From positions 124,001 to 188,000 of the forward strand of contig NZ_BDCA01000003.1 in assembly GCF_001613265.1 (NCBI RefSeq): 64,000 nt of DNA, given 5' to 3'. Origin of the DNA: Nocardia vermiculata NBRC 100427 (lineage in GTDB: Bacteria > Actinomycetota > Actinomycetes > Mycobacteriales > Mycobacteriaceae). The notes under the pieces were generated by a model that did not search any database, was not told the DNA's origin, and was given only the letters and a program-made list of their open reading frames with translations. The position numbers and the translations under genes are program-made. Shown here piece after piece: positions 45,684-55,155 of the stretch; positions within the stretch are counted from its first letter, which is position 1, and each line of letters begins with the position of its first letter.

Positions 45684-46304
45684 TTGAGTGAACCGGAGAA
45701 GCCGGTCGTGCGGACCGCGACGCGCGACGATATCACCGCAATGGTGCGAGTGCTGGCCGATGCGTTCGCCCATGACGATCCCATCGAGGAGTACGTCTTC
45801 CCGGACGAATCGGTACGGCACCGACGGGCACCGCGCATGTTGCGGGCGATGATCACCCACCGCTTCCTCCCGGCCGGGGGTGCAGAGGTGGCGGAACTGG
45901 ACGGGCGCATCGTCGGGGCGCTGCTCTGGTATCCGAACGGCTACCGGCCCGGGGGAATCCGCGAATTCCTCGCGGGCCCGCTGTTTCTGGCCGGGATGGG
46001 GTCGGCGGTGCGCCGTGGTATCGAAGTGGACACGACCATGGATCGCGCCGCACCGGCCGAACCACATCTGTTCCACGTCTACCTGGGTACCGATCCGGCC
46101 TTGCAACGCAGCGGGGTAGGTCGAGCCCTGTACGCGTCGTTCACCGAGCGAGCCGACCGCGAGGGCGTTCTGCTCTGCGGTATCTGCAAGGACGAGAACG
46201 TCGGGTACTACGAAGCATTGGGCAACGAACGTACCGGAGGAATCCGGCTGGGCAAGACGGGCCCGGAGCTGAACATCATGATCCGGCGACCACGCCCGCT
46301 GTGA
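45684..46304 (+). CDS. GNAT-family N-acetyltransferase
   Basis: 206-residue acetyltransferase. The acetyl-CoA binding region is HVYLGTDPALQRSGVGRALYASF (motif A, about residues 130-155), preceded by AELDGRIVGALLWYPNGY and followed by KDENVGYYEALG, typical of the fold. TTG start with GAGGGA upstream. It ends 84 bases before the PKS gene in the same direction, so it may belong to that unit; N-acylation of an amino product would fit, but this is inference only. Confidence 0.88.
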   Translation: MSEPEKPVVRTATRDDITAMVRVLADAFAHDDPIEEYVFPDESVRHRRAPRMLRAMITHRFLPAGGAEVAELDGRIVGALLWYPNGYRPGGIREFLAGPLFLAGMGSAVRRGIEVDTTMDRAAPAEPHLFHVYLGTDPALQRSGVGRALYASFTERADREGVLLCGICKDENVGYYEALGNERTGGIRLGKTGPELNIMIRRPRPL

Positions 46305-46388
46305 TCGGTGCGCGGCCGTGACGGTGAGACCGGCCGCGCACTCGCAACTTTCGGGGGAAAGACAATTCGAGTCGGCCTAGGAGTCGCT

Positions 46389-49300
46389 GTGTCGGATATT
46401 GCCATCGTAGGAATCGGTTGCCGGTATGCCGGCGGTATCGATTCACCGGAGTCCTTCTGGGACTTCGTGATCAACAAGCGCGACGGGGTGACCGAGATCC
46501 CGTCCGACCGCTGGGACTGGCGGCGCTACTATGACGCCGACCGCCGCACGCCGGGGCGGATGTATACCAAGCGGGCGGCCTTCATGACCGGCGATCCGTG
46601 GGAATTCGATCCGGATTTCTTCGGCATTTCGCCGCGCGAGGCAGCCGCCATGGATCCGCAGCAGCGGCTGGTACTGGAAGTGGTGTGGGAGGCACTCGAC
46701 GATGCCGGCGTCGCGGGTCGCAGCGCCGGGTCTTCGCTCGGCGTATACGTGGGTGCGTTCACTCTCGATCAGCTGGCGGTGTCCGTCGGTGGTCCGGCGC
46801 TGCCGCATGTCGATATGCATACCGCGGCCGGGGCCTCCTACACGATGCTGTCCAACCGGATCGCCTATGCGCTCAACCTGACCGGCCCGGCGATCACGGT
46901 CGACACCGCCTGTTCCTCGTCGCTGGTCGCACTGCATCTGGCCTGCCAGGCCATCGCGAACGGGGACTGCGAATTCGCCCTCGCCGGCGGTGTGACCGTG
47001 ATGGCGCAGCCGGAGCCGTTCGTGTCCATGTGCAAGGGCGGCTTCCTGGCCGCCGACGGGCGCAGTAAGCCGTTCGACGCCGCCGCCGACGGTTACGGCC
47101 GCGGTGAGGGCGCCGGCATCGTGGTGCTGAAGAAGCTCGCCGATGCCGAACGTGACGGCGACCGCATCTATGCGGTGGTCAAGGCCACCGGATCGAATCA
47201 GGACGGCCGGACCACCGCCATCACCGTGCCCAACGCCGACTCGCAGGAAGCGCTGGCGAAGTCGGTGGTCGCTCGTTCCGGGGTCCCGGCGCACGAGGTC
47301 ACCTATGTCGAAGCGCACGGCACCGGCACGCCGGTGGGCGACCCGCTGGAGCTGCGTGCCATCGGCCGGGCCTACGGCGCCGCCACGGGACGCGCGGGTG
47401 CGGTGGGCGTCGGCTCGGTGAAGGCGACTCTGGGCCACACCGAGGCCGCGTCCGGTATCGCGAGTGTCATCAAATCGGCGCTGGCCATCACCCACCGCAC
47501 CATCGCGCCGCAGGGCTGGCTGGACACCCCCAACCCGGATATCCCGTTCGAGGAGCTGGGGATCCGGCTGCAGACCGAGGCCGAACAGGTCGGCTCCGAG
47601 GTCGAGCGGATGTCCGTGGCCGTCAACGGTTTCGGCTACGGCGGCACCAACGCGCATGCGATCCTGCAGGAATATGCGGGCCGCACCGGAACCGAGCGGG
47701 CGCCGCAGCACTTCGGTGTGCTGCCGCTGTCGGCTCGTTCCGAGGCCGCCGTGCGTGAACTGGCGCGCGGCATGGTCGAGCGGATCGCCGACGGCGCCGA
47801 TCCCGGCCGGGTGGCCGAGGCGGCCTGGCGCCGCCGCCAGCACCACAACCACCGGGCCGCGGTGTCCTTCGGTGACGACACCGAACTGGTGCAGCGGCTG
47901 GTCGACCTCGCGGGCGGGGACGGCCGCGTCGGTCGCGTGGTGGGTAAGCGCACCGCCGAACCGGTCTACGTGTTCACCGGTATGGGGCCGCAATGGTGGG
48001 GTATGGCGCGTGAATTGCTGAGCGCCGAGGGCACATTCGCCGACGAGGCGCAGCGTATCGACGCCGTGTTCCTGGAGATCGCCGGCTGGTCCATCGTGGA
48101 GGAACTGCTGCGACCGGAGGAGGAGTCGGCGGTCACCTCCACTGCGATCGCGCAACCGGCGAACTTCCTGGTCCAGGTGGCGCTGCATGCGGTGTTGCGA
48201 GAGTACGGTGTCGAACCCGCCGTGGTGGTCGGGCACAGTGTGGGGGAGGTGTCGGCGGCATACGTCACCGGCATGCTGTCGCTGCGCGACGCGCTGCTGG
48301 TCAGTTACCACCGGGCCCGGCTGCAGGCCACCACCGCCGGCACCGGCGGCATGCTCGCCGTCGGTCTCCCAGCCGACCAGGCCCGCGAACTCATCGGCGC
48401 CGATACCTCCGTGGATGTCGCGGCGATCAACTCGCCCTCGGCCGTGACCCTCGCGGGTGCAGTCGAGCGGCTCGACGAGATCGCCGAAAAACTCACCGCG
48501 GACGGTGTTTTCGCGCGTCGCCTGCAGGTCGAAGTGCCGTATCACAGTCATCTGATGGATCCGATCCTCGACGAGCTGCGCACCGAGCTCGCCGGCCTGG
48601 CCGTCGCCGCGCCGCGCATCCCGCTGTACTCCACTGTCACCGGTGCACAGGTCACCGCGGCCGACTGGGATGCCGAGTACTGGTGTGCGAATGTGCGGCA
48701 GCCGGTGCGGTTCGCGGACGCGATCACGGCGCTGGTCGGCGCCGGGCATCGTGCGTTCGTCGAGCTCGGGCCGCACCCCGTGCTGGGCGCCAATATTCGC
48801 GAGATCCTGATCGGCGCGGGTGAGACCGGCACCACCGTGGCCACCCTGCACCGCAAGCAGCAGGATGCCGACAGCCTGCGCCAGACCCTGGCCGGGCTCT
48901 ACGACGCCGGCGTACTCGATATCGATGCGCTGTTCGGGCCCGGCTTCGAGCCCACCCCGCATATCGATCTCCCGCGCTATCCGTGGCAGCGCACTCGTTT
49001 GCGCAATGAACTCCCGGAATTCCGGCTGCTGCGCCACGGCACCCCCGGTGCCCATCCGATGCTCGGTGATCAGCATCCCGACGATTCGAACGCCTGGCGT
49101 GTCGAGCTGTCGGAGGCCGCGCTGCCGTGGCTGACCGATCACGTTGTCGGGGGCACCCGGATTCTGCCGGGCGCCGGCTATCTCGATGCCGCGCTCAGTG
49201 CCGCCGCGGTGCGGTCGGAATCCGATCAGGTGGCGCTCGAAGGAGTGCGGTTCGTCGCCCCGCTGATCGTCGAGCAGGGCGAAGCGCCCGTAGTCGAACT

Positions 49301-52300
49301 CCACGTGGAGGATTCGACGCGGCGGTTCACCATTCGCTCCCGGGGCGCCGCCGGGACGATCTGGACCGTACATGCCACCGGCCGCATCGTCGAGGGCACC
49401 TATGCGCCGCTCACCGCCGAGGTACCAGGACCCGAGGGCATGGCCACGGTCGATCCCGCCGAGTTCTACGCCGGCCTGGCCGGGCGCGGACTGCAGTACG
49501 GCCCGGCCTTCCAGCGCGCCACCGCGATCCGATTGTCGCCGAGCGTCGTGGTGGCGCAGGTCGACGGCGATATCGGCCGCGAGGAGCGTTATCTCGCGCA
49601 TCCGGCGATCGTCGACGCGGCACTGCAGAGTGTGGCGGCCCTGCTGGCAGCGCGCGGCGGGACTCAGGAAGGCGCGATGGTTCCGGTCGGAGTACGCACC
49701 GTCCGGCGCCTGGAAGCGCTCCCGGCCGAGGTCACCGTGGTGGCTCGGCTGTCCGAAGGGGAATCCCCGGTCGCCGATATCGATCTGGTCGACGCCGAGC
49801 ACACGGTATGCATGCAGATCAGGGGTGTGCAGTTCGGTTCGCTCACACCGGGGCGCGGACCACTGCAACGGATGACGGATCTGTTCTACGAGGATCGGTG
49901 GGAGCTGCGCGAACCGGTCGACACCTCGGCACTGCCCGGCAACGACGGGCTGTTCACGCTGATCCTCGGCTACGGCGCGGATATCGACTCCCGGGTCGAG
50001 CGGGTACGAGAGGCCGCGGCCGGTGGTGTCGGCTGCGCTGTCACGATCGTCGATCCCGACGAAGAAGCCCTGGAACCGCAACTGGCGCAGCAACTGCGCG
50101 ACATCTTCGGCACCGACGGCGTTCAGCGGCTGCACATCTGCGTGGTGCCGGGACATATTCGAGCCGGTGATGTGACAGCGCTGTGGACGCTGCGCCGGAT
50201 CGCGGTCACCGTGGACGGATACCTCGAGGAACGGCTCGGCGACCACGAGATCGAAGTGCCACTGACCGGCGACGGCTCGCTGTACGCGACCATCGTCAGC
50301 GCACATGCCTTCGCCCACCCCGCCGACGAGCAGGCGCCGGACCCCGGGCAGGCTGCCGTCGCCGGTGCCCGCCGGGTGCTGACCAACGAGCAGTCCCGGC
50401 TGCGCTGGCGCCTGGTCGATATCGACGCCGGCACCGCGGTCACCGAGCTGGCGGCCGAGCTGGCGATACCCGGCGCATTCCAGTACGACCTCTGCGATGA
50501 GGCGGTGCTGCGCAACGGGCTGCGCTGGACCACGGTCGTCACCCGTTCGCTGCAGGACCGGCTCGATGCGCTCGATACGGCCGAGCCGCTCACCGACCCC
50601 GAGGCGAACTTCGAGCTGGAACTGCCCGCATCGCGCAGTTTCGCGCGGCTGGGCTGGCGGCGCTGTGATCGCCGCGCCCCCGGTCCGGGTGAGGTCGAGG
50701 TGCGGATGCGCGCGGTCGGCCTCAACTACAAGGACTCGTTGAAGGTGATCGGTGTCCTCGGTGAGCGGGAACTGTCGCACACCCATTTCGGCCTGGTGCC
50801 CGGGATGGAGGGCGGCGGCGAGGTGGTCCGGATCGGGCCCGGTGTCACCGAGGTCGAAGTCGGCGATGCGGTGAGTCTGACCTCCAAGGGGATGGTCGCG
50901 CGGTATCACACCACCTCCACCGCGTCGCTGACCCGGGTGAAGCCGGATACCGATGCGGGACGCTGCACGAGCGTCACGGCCTTCACCACCGCCGAGTATT
51001 CACTGCTGGAGCTGGCGCGGCTTCGCGCCGGCGACATCGTGCTGGTGCACGGCGCTGCCGGTGGTGTGGGCAGTGCCGCGGTGCAGATCGCGAAGCTGCA
51101 CGGCGCCACCGTGATCGGCACCGCGAGTACCGATGCGCGGCGGGCGCAGGTGCTGGCCGACGGCGCGGACCATGCGCTCGGATCGCGTTCGCTCACCGTC
51201 GTCGACGAGGTGCTGGAGCTGACCGGCGGCCGTGGCGTCGATGTGATCATCAGCACCGCGCCCGGTGAGATGCTGCGCCAGAACTTCACGGTCATCGCCG
51301 AATTCGGCCGCATCGTGGAGATCGGCAAGGCCGATATCTACACCGGCAGCGTGTTGGATCTGTCGGCCTTCGACAAGAACGTCTCGTATTTCTCCTTCGA
51401 TCTGGACCGGATGCTGGCCAAGCGCCACACCGAGGTGATGGAGCTGGGCCGGCGCGTCAACGCGCGATTCGACGACGGGACCTATCGGCCGCTGCCGTTC
51501 CGTAAGTACGGCACCGCCGAGGTGAGCCAGGCATTCGAGGAGGTGGCGCGCTCGACCCGGATCGGTCGTGTCGCGCTGGATCTCACCGAGGAACAGCCGC
51601 TGGTCCGCCCGCAACTGCCCGAAGTCGAGATCGATCCGGCCGCGCAGTACCTGATCACGGGTGGTTTCGGTGCCTTCGGCCTGGCCACCGGCCGCTGGTT
51701 GGTCGGTAAGGGCGCACGCCGGCTGACCCTGCTCGGACGCGGTGGCGCCACTACCGAGGCGGCCCTCGCGCAGCTGGCAGCCTGGGAGGCTCAGGGTGTC
51801 GAGGTGACCGTCGAGAAGGTCGATGTCACCGACACCGCGGCGATCACCGAGGTGATCGCCCGGGCACACCGGGACGAGCATCCGCTGCGTGGTGTCTTCC
51901 ACACCGCGGGTGCCATCGACGACAAGCGCATCACCGTCATGGACGCCGCAAGCCTGGCCACCGTGTTCCGGGCCAAGGCCGACGGGGTGCGGGCGCTGGT
52001 CGCCGGGCTGGACGCGGCCGGGGCACGGCTCGACCAGTTCGTGCTGTACTCCTCCGGTAGCGCCATGTTCGGCGGTGTGGGCCAGTATGCCTATACCGCG
52101 GCCAATCTCACTCTGCAGGCCGTCGGCGATTCGGTGGTACGCGCGGGTGGGCGCGCGACGGTCATCGGCTGGGGGCATATGTCCGGTGGCGGTATGGCCT
52201 CCGACGAGAACATCGCGCGCTATCTGCGCAACACCGGCTTCGATTCGATGCCGATGGACGAGGGGACCGAATATCTGGAGCAGGCACTGCGTTTGGGTGT

Positions 52301-52715
52301 CACCCAGGCCTCGATCATCCCGGTGGACTGGGCCAAGGTGAATGCGACCGCACCGTTCTTCGCCCAGACGGGGCGCACAGTGGAGCTGATCACCGCTGCC
52401 GCACAGGATGATTCGGCGGCCGCACGGTTGCGCTCCCAGCTCGCCGAACTCGACGAGAGCAAGCGCAACGAGGTGGTCGCATTCATGCTGGCCGAGCAGT
52501 TGGCCCAGGTGATGGGCGTTTCCGCGGACTCGATCGACCTGACGGTCCCGGTACCCGAGCTCGGCCTGGACTCGCTGATGGCAGTGGAATTCGGTGCCCT
52601 GGTCACCAAATCGCTGGGCGTGGAGCTGATGTCGATGAAGATGGGCCGCTCGTTCAGCCTGGAACAGGCGGGTGTGCGAGTTGCCGAGGCGATCGTGCAG
52701 GGAGCCACGGCGTGA
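46389..52715 (+). CDS. Highly reducing type I polyketide synthase, KS-AT-DH-(psiKR)-ER-KR-ACP
   Basis: 2108-residue single-module PKS. KS (about 1-430): Cys175 in DTACSSS, histidines in EAHGTGTPVGD and KATLGHTEAASG. AT (about 530-840): Ser617 in VGHSVGE; the selectivity motif is YHSH (718-721), as in iterative fungal-type malonyl ATs rather than HAFH or YASH. DH: His918 in DHVVGGTRILPG and Asp1076 in VDAALQSV. A structural region without motifs follows (about 1150-1400). ER: HGAAGGVGSAAVQIAK near 1555. KR: TGGFGAFGLATG near 1756 and Tyr1902 in YAYTAAN. ACP: Ser2062 in LGLDSLMAVE. No thioesterase and no methyltransferase. GTG 46389 has a strong AGGAG 5 bases upstream. It would build a saturated chain; release is probably by the next enzyme. 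Confidence 0.95.
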   Translation: MSDIAIVGIGCRYAGGIDSPESFWDFVINKRDGVTEIPSDRWDWRRYYDADRRTPGRMYTKRAAFMTGDPWEFDPDFFGISPREAAAMDPQQRLVLEVVWEALDDAGVAGRSAGSSLGVYVGAFTLDQLAVSVGGPALPHVDMHTAAGASYTMLSNRIAYALNLTGPAITVDTACSSSLVALHLACQAIANGDCEFALAGGVTVMAQPEPFVSMCKGGFLAADGRSKPFDAAADGYGRGEGAGIVVLKKLADAERDGDRIYAVVKATGSNQDGRTTAITVPNADSQEALAKSVVARSGVPAHEVTYVEAHGTGTPVGDPLELRAIGRAYGAATGRAGAVGVGSVKATLGHTEAASGIASVIKSALAITHRTIAPQGWLDTPNPDIPFEELGIRLQTEAEQVGSEVERMSVAVNGFGYGGTNAHAILQEYAGRTGTERAPQHFGVLPLSARSEAAVRELARGMVERIADGADPGRVAEAAWRRRQHHNHRAAVSFGDDTELVQRLVDLAGGDGRVGRVVGKRTAEPVYVFTGMGPQWWGMARELLSAEGTFADEAQRIDAVFLEIAGWSIVEELLRPEEESAVTSTAIAQPANFLVQVALHAVLREYGVEPAVVVGHSVGEVSAAYVTGMLSLRDALLVSYHRARLQATTAGTGGMLAVGLPADQARELIGADTSVDVAAINSPSAVTLAGAVERLDEIAEKLTADGVFARRLQVEVPYHSHLMDPILDELRTELAGLAVAAPRIPLYSTVTGAQVTAADWDAEYWCANVRQPVRFADAITALVGAGHRAFVELGPHPVLGANIREILIGAGETGTTVATLHRKQQDADSLRQTLAGLYDAGVLDIDALFGPGFEPTPHIDLPRYPWQRTRLRNELPEFRLLRHGTPGAHPMLGDQHPDDSNAWRVELSEAALPWLTDHVVGGTRILPGAGYLDAALSAAAVRSESDQVALEGVRFVAPLIVEQGEAPVVELHVEDSTRRFTIRSRGAAGTIWTVHATGRIVEGTYAPLTAEVPGPEGMATVDPAEFYAGLAGRGLQYGPAFQRATAIRLSPSVVVAQVDGDIGREERYLAHPAIVDAALQSVAALLAARGGTQEGAMVPVGVRTVRRLEALPAEVTVVARLSEGESPVADIDLVDAEHTVCMQIRGVQFGSLTPGRGPLQRMTDLFYEDRWELREPVDTSALPGNDGLFTLILGYGADIDSRVERVREAAAGGVGCAVTIVDPDEEALEPQLAQQLRDIFGTDGVQRLHICVVPGHIRAGDVTALWTLRRIAVTVDGYLEERLGDHEIEVPLTGDGSLYATIVSAHAFAHPADEQAPDPGQAAVAGARRVLTNEQSRLRWRLVDIDAGTAVTELAAELAIPGAFQYDLCDEAVLRNGLRWTTVVTRSLQDRLDALDTAEPLTDPEANFELELPASRSFARLGWRRCDRRAPGPGEVEVRMRAVGLNYKDSLKVIGVLGERELSHTHFGLVPGMEGGGEVVRIGPGVTEVEVGDAVSLTSKGMVARYHTTSTASLTRVKPDTDAGRCTSVTAFTTAEYSLLELARLRAGDIVLVHGAAGGVGSAAVQIAKLHGATVIGTASTDARRAQVLADGADHALGSRSLTVVDEVLELTGGRGVDVIISTAPGEMLRQNFTVIAEFGRIVEIGKADIYTGSVLDLSAFDKNVSYFSFDLDRMLAKRHTEVMELGRRVNARFDDGTYRPLPFRKYGTAEVSQAFEEVARSTRIGRVALDLTEEQPLVRPQLPEVEIDPAAQYLITGGFGAFGLATGRWLVGKGARRLTLLGRGGATTEAALAQLAAWEAQGVEVTVEKVDVTDTAAITEVIARAHRDEHPLRGVFHTAGAIDDKRITVMDAASLATVFRAKADGVRALVAGLDAAGARLDQFVLYSSGSAMFGGVGQYAYTAANLTLQAVGDSVVRAGGRATVIGWGHMSGGGMASDENIARYLRNTGFDSMPMDEGTEYLEQALRLGVTQASIIPVDWAKVNATAPFFAQTGRTVELITAAAQDDSAAARLRSQLAELDESKRNEVVAFMLAEQLAQVMGVSADSIDLTVPVPELGLDSLMAVEFGALVTKSLGVELMSMKMGRSFSLEQAGVRVAEAIVQGATA

Positions 52716-52742
52716 GCGGCTCGATGCGGGAAGGTGGACAGA

Positions 52743-54170
52743 ATGAGTGACTCGGCGCGTGATCTGGCACGCAAGCTCCTGGCCGGGACGGCGACCGGAC
52801 CGCAGCCGGGGGTGACCGGTCCGGCGGCCGGCGCGTCGGGAACCGGGACCGGCCGGCCGGCCGGGAGTCGTCCCGCACCGGTGAGTACCGGTGCCGAACG
52901 CACACCGGCACGTCCCCGTCGCGGGCCCGGTCGTCAGTTCGCCGATCACCCCGAGGTCGCGGCCATGGTGCACAAACGCGCCGCGATCGAGGCCGTGCAC
53001 GAGAGCGCGGGCATGGCGAATCCCATGTTCCTGGTGCGGGAGAGCCCGAACGACACCGTGATCCGATGGCAGGGCCGCGAACTGCTGAACTTCAGCGCCT
53101 ACAACTATCTGGGCCTGGGCAACCATCCCGAGGTGGTGCAGGCGGCCAAGGACGCACTCGACGACTACGGTGCCTCGGCCTCGGCCAGCCGGATCGTCGC
53201 CGGTGAGATCCCGCTCTACGCCGAACTCGAGCACCGCCTCGCCGCGCTGTACGACGTGGGTGACGCGATGGTGACGACCAGCGGCTACCTGACCAACGCC
53301 GGGGTGATCGGATTCCTGCTGGGCGGTGAGGATGTCGCGATCTGCGATGCGCTGATCCACGGCAGTGTGGTGTCCGGTGTGCAATGGTCGGGTGCTCGCC
53401 GGCTCAATTTTCGGCACAACGATCCGGATTCGCTGCGCTCGGTGCTGCGGATGTCGCGGGGCAGTTTCGATCGGGCGCTGGTGGTGATCGAGGGTCACTA
53501 CAGCATGGACGGAACCATCGGCCGCGTCGATGAACTGGCCGCGGTGGCACGAGAATTCGACTGCGCCGTCATGGTCGACGAAGCGCATTCGCTGGGTGTG
53601 TTCGGCGACCGGGGCCACGGGATCCGTGAGCATTACGCGATGGCCGGCGATGCGGTGGACATCTGGATGGGCACCCTGTCGAAGGCCCTGGGCAGCTGCG
53701 GCGGGTTCATCGCCGCGGATGCCGATCTGATCGCGGCGATGAAGGCGAGTGCACCCGGGGTGGCGATGCTCACCGGAGCACCGGCACCCGCCACGATCGG
53801 CGCGGCCCGGGCCGCGCTGGACATCCTCGAAGCCGAACCCGAACGGCTGCGTGCGCTGTGGTCGAACGCCGAGCACTTCCACCGCCTGCTCACCGAGCGA
53901 GGCCTGGACCTCGGCATCTCCCAGGCGACGCCGATCTGCCCGGTCATCGTTGCCGGAGAAATGCGTGCCGGCTACGTGGCGGCAACCCTGCTGCAGCGGG
54001 GCATCTATGCCGGTGCCATCTCCGCGCCCGCGGTCCCCGCCGGTCAGGAGCGCCTGCGCTTCTTCCTGACCTCGGAACACACCCCGGACCAGCTCGAGTT
54101 CACCGCCGACCAGCTGGCGGAGGTGATCGAGTCGGCTCGTCGGATTCCCGACCTCACGGTCACCGGGTAG
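52743..54170 (+). CDS. Alpha-oxoamine synthase (AONS/serine palmitoyltransferase-like)
   Basis: 475-residue PLP enzyme of the alpha-oxoamine synthase family (BioF, KBL, serine palmitoyltransferase). A 60-residue Gly/Pro-rich N-terminal extension starts MSDSARDLARKLLAG and might be a docking segment. The catalytic domain has FSAYNYLGLGNHP, HGSVVSG, the PLP-ring motif DEAHSLGVFG (Asp279, His282) and the Schiff-base lysine Lys314 in GTLSKALGS. These enzymes join an amino acid with an acyl thioester, losing CO2, to make an alpha-amino ketone. It starts 27 bases after the PKS, which lacks a thioesterase. No bio genes are near, so biotin synthesis is unlikely. Confidence 0.92.
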   Translation: MSDSARDLARKLLAGTATGPQPGVTGPAAGASGTGTGRPAGSRPAPVSTGAERTPARPRRGPGRQFADHPEVAAMVHKRAAIEAVHESAGMANPMFLVRESPNDTVIRWQGRELLNFSAYNYLGLGNHPEVVQAAKDALDDYGASASASRIVAGEIPLYAELEHRLAALYDVGDAMVTTSGYLTNAGVIGFLLGGEDVAICDALIHGSVVSGVQWSGARRLNFRHNDPDSLRSVLRMSRGSFDRALVVIEGHYSMDGTIGRVDELAAVAREFDCAVMVDEAHSLGVFGDRGHGIREHYAMAGDAVDIWMGTLSKALGSCGGFIAADADLIAAMKASAPGVAMLTGAPAPATIGAARAALDILEAEPERLRALWSNAEHFHRLLTERGLDLGISQATPICPVIVAGEMRAGYVAATLLQRGIYAGAISAPAVPAGQERLRFFLTSEHTPDQLEFTADQLAEVIESARRIPDLTVTG

Positions 54171-54219
54171 GAGTCCGGACGGCGCGGCCGGGAAACAGCA
54201 GGCGGGTACGTTGGTGCGC

Positions 54220-55155
54220 GTGGAGCTACGAATTTTCACCGAGCCGCAGCAGGGTGCCACCTACGATGATCTGCTTCGAGTGGCCAAGGTCACCGAGGAC
54301 GCCGGGTTCGACGCGTTCTTCCGGTCGGATCACTATCTGAAGATGGGTGGGGTGTCCGGGTTGCCCGGTCCCACCGATGCCTGGATCACCCTGGCCGGGC
54401 TGGCGCGGGAGACCTCGCGGATCCGGTTGGGCACGCTGGTGACCGCAGCGACCTTCCGGCATCCTTCGGTGCTGGCGATCTCGGTGGCCCAGGTGGATCA
54501 GATGTCGGGCGGTCGCATCGAGCTCGGTCTGGGTGCGGGCTGGTTCGACGACGAGCATCGTGCCTACGGCATCGAACTGCCGGAGGTGAAGCAACGGTTC
54601 GACCGCTACGCCGAACAGTTGGCGATCATCACCGGGCTGTGGGAGACGCCGGAAGGCGAGACCTTCGACTTCCTCGGCAAACACTATGAGTTGCAGGGCA
54701 GTCCGGCGCTGCCCAAACCGGCGCAGCGCCCCGGGCCGCCGGTGATCATCGGCGGCGCCGGGAAGAAGCGCACTCCGGCCCTGGCCGCGCGGTATGCCCG
54801 GGAGTTCAACCTCCCGTTCGCGGACGCGGAGACCGCTGCGGCGCAATTCGATCGAGTCGCCGCCGCGGCCCGTGAGATCGATCGGGATCCGAACGAGATC
54901 GTGCGCTCCGCCGCCCAGGTGCTGTGTGTGGGACGCGACGAGGCCGAGATCGCGCGTCGCGCGCAGGCCATCGGCCGGGAGGTCGACGAATTGCGCACCA
55001 ACGGCCTGGCCGGCACCCCCGCCGAGGTGGTCGACAAGATCGGCCGCTACCGCGAAGCCACCGGTATCACCCGTCTCTACCTGCAGGTTCTCGACCTGTC
55101 GGACCTCGATCACCTGGAATTGGTCGCGGCCGAGATAGCGCCCCAGCTCAGCTGA
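54220..55155 (+). CDS. LLM-class F420- or flavin-dependent oxidoreductase
   Basis: 311-residue luciferase-like TIM-barrel oxidoreductase. It begins ELRIFTEPQQGATYDD, then FRSDHYLKMGG, RIRLGTLVTAATFRHP, QMSGGRIELGLGAGWFDDEH and GPPVIIGGAGKKRTPALAAR, the pattern of actinobacterial F420-dependent members. Cofactor and substrate are not proven. It lies 49 bases after the oxoamine synthase in the same direction, but has its own TACGTT box 7 bases before GTG 54220, so it may be separately transcribed. It could reduce the PKS/AOS product. Its last 8 bases overlap the convergent MmpL gene. Confidence 0.88.
   Translation: MELRIFTEPQQGATYDDLLRVAKVTEDAGFDAFFRSDHYLKMGGVSGLPGPTDAWITLAGLARETSRIRLGTLVTAATFRHPSVLAISVAQVDQMSGGRIELGLGAGWFDDEHRAYGIELPEVKQRFDRYAEQLAIITGLWETPEGETFDFLGKHYELQGSPALPKPAQRPGPPVIIGGAGKKRTPALAARYAREFNLPFADAETAAAQFDRVAAAAREIDRDPNEIVRSAAQVLCVGRDEAEIARRAQAIGREVDELRTNGLAGTPAEVVDKIGRYREATGITRLYLQVLDLSDLDHLELVAAEIAPQLS

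Noticed and set aside
46443..50909. A 1488-codon open frame antisense to the PKS
   Set aside because: Extreme Gly/His/Arg composition and no domain; it mirrors the PKS codon pattern. The PKS reading has every catalytic motif.
51000..54260. A 1086-codon open frame antisense to the PKS end and the oxoamine synthase
   Set aside because: Same reason: a shadow frame of high-GC coding DNA with His/Gly/Arg/Gln-rich sequence and no homology-like motif.
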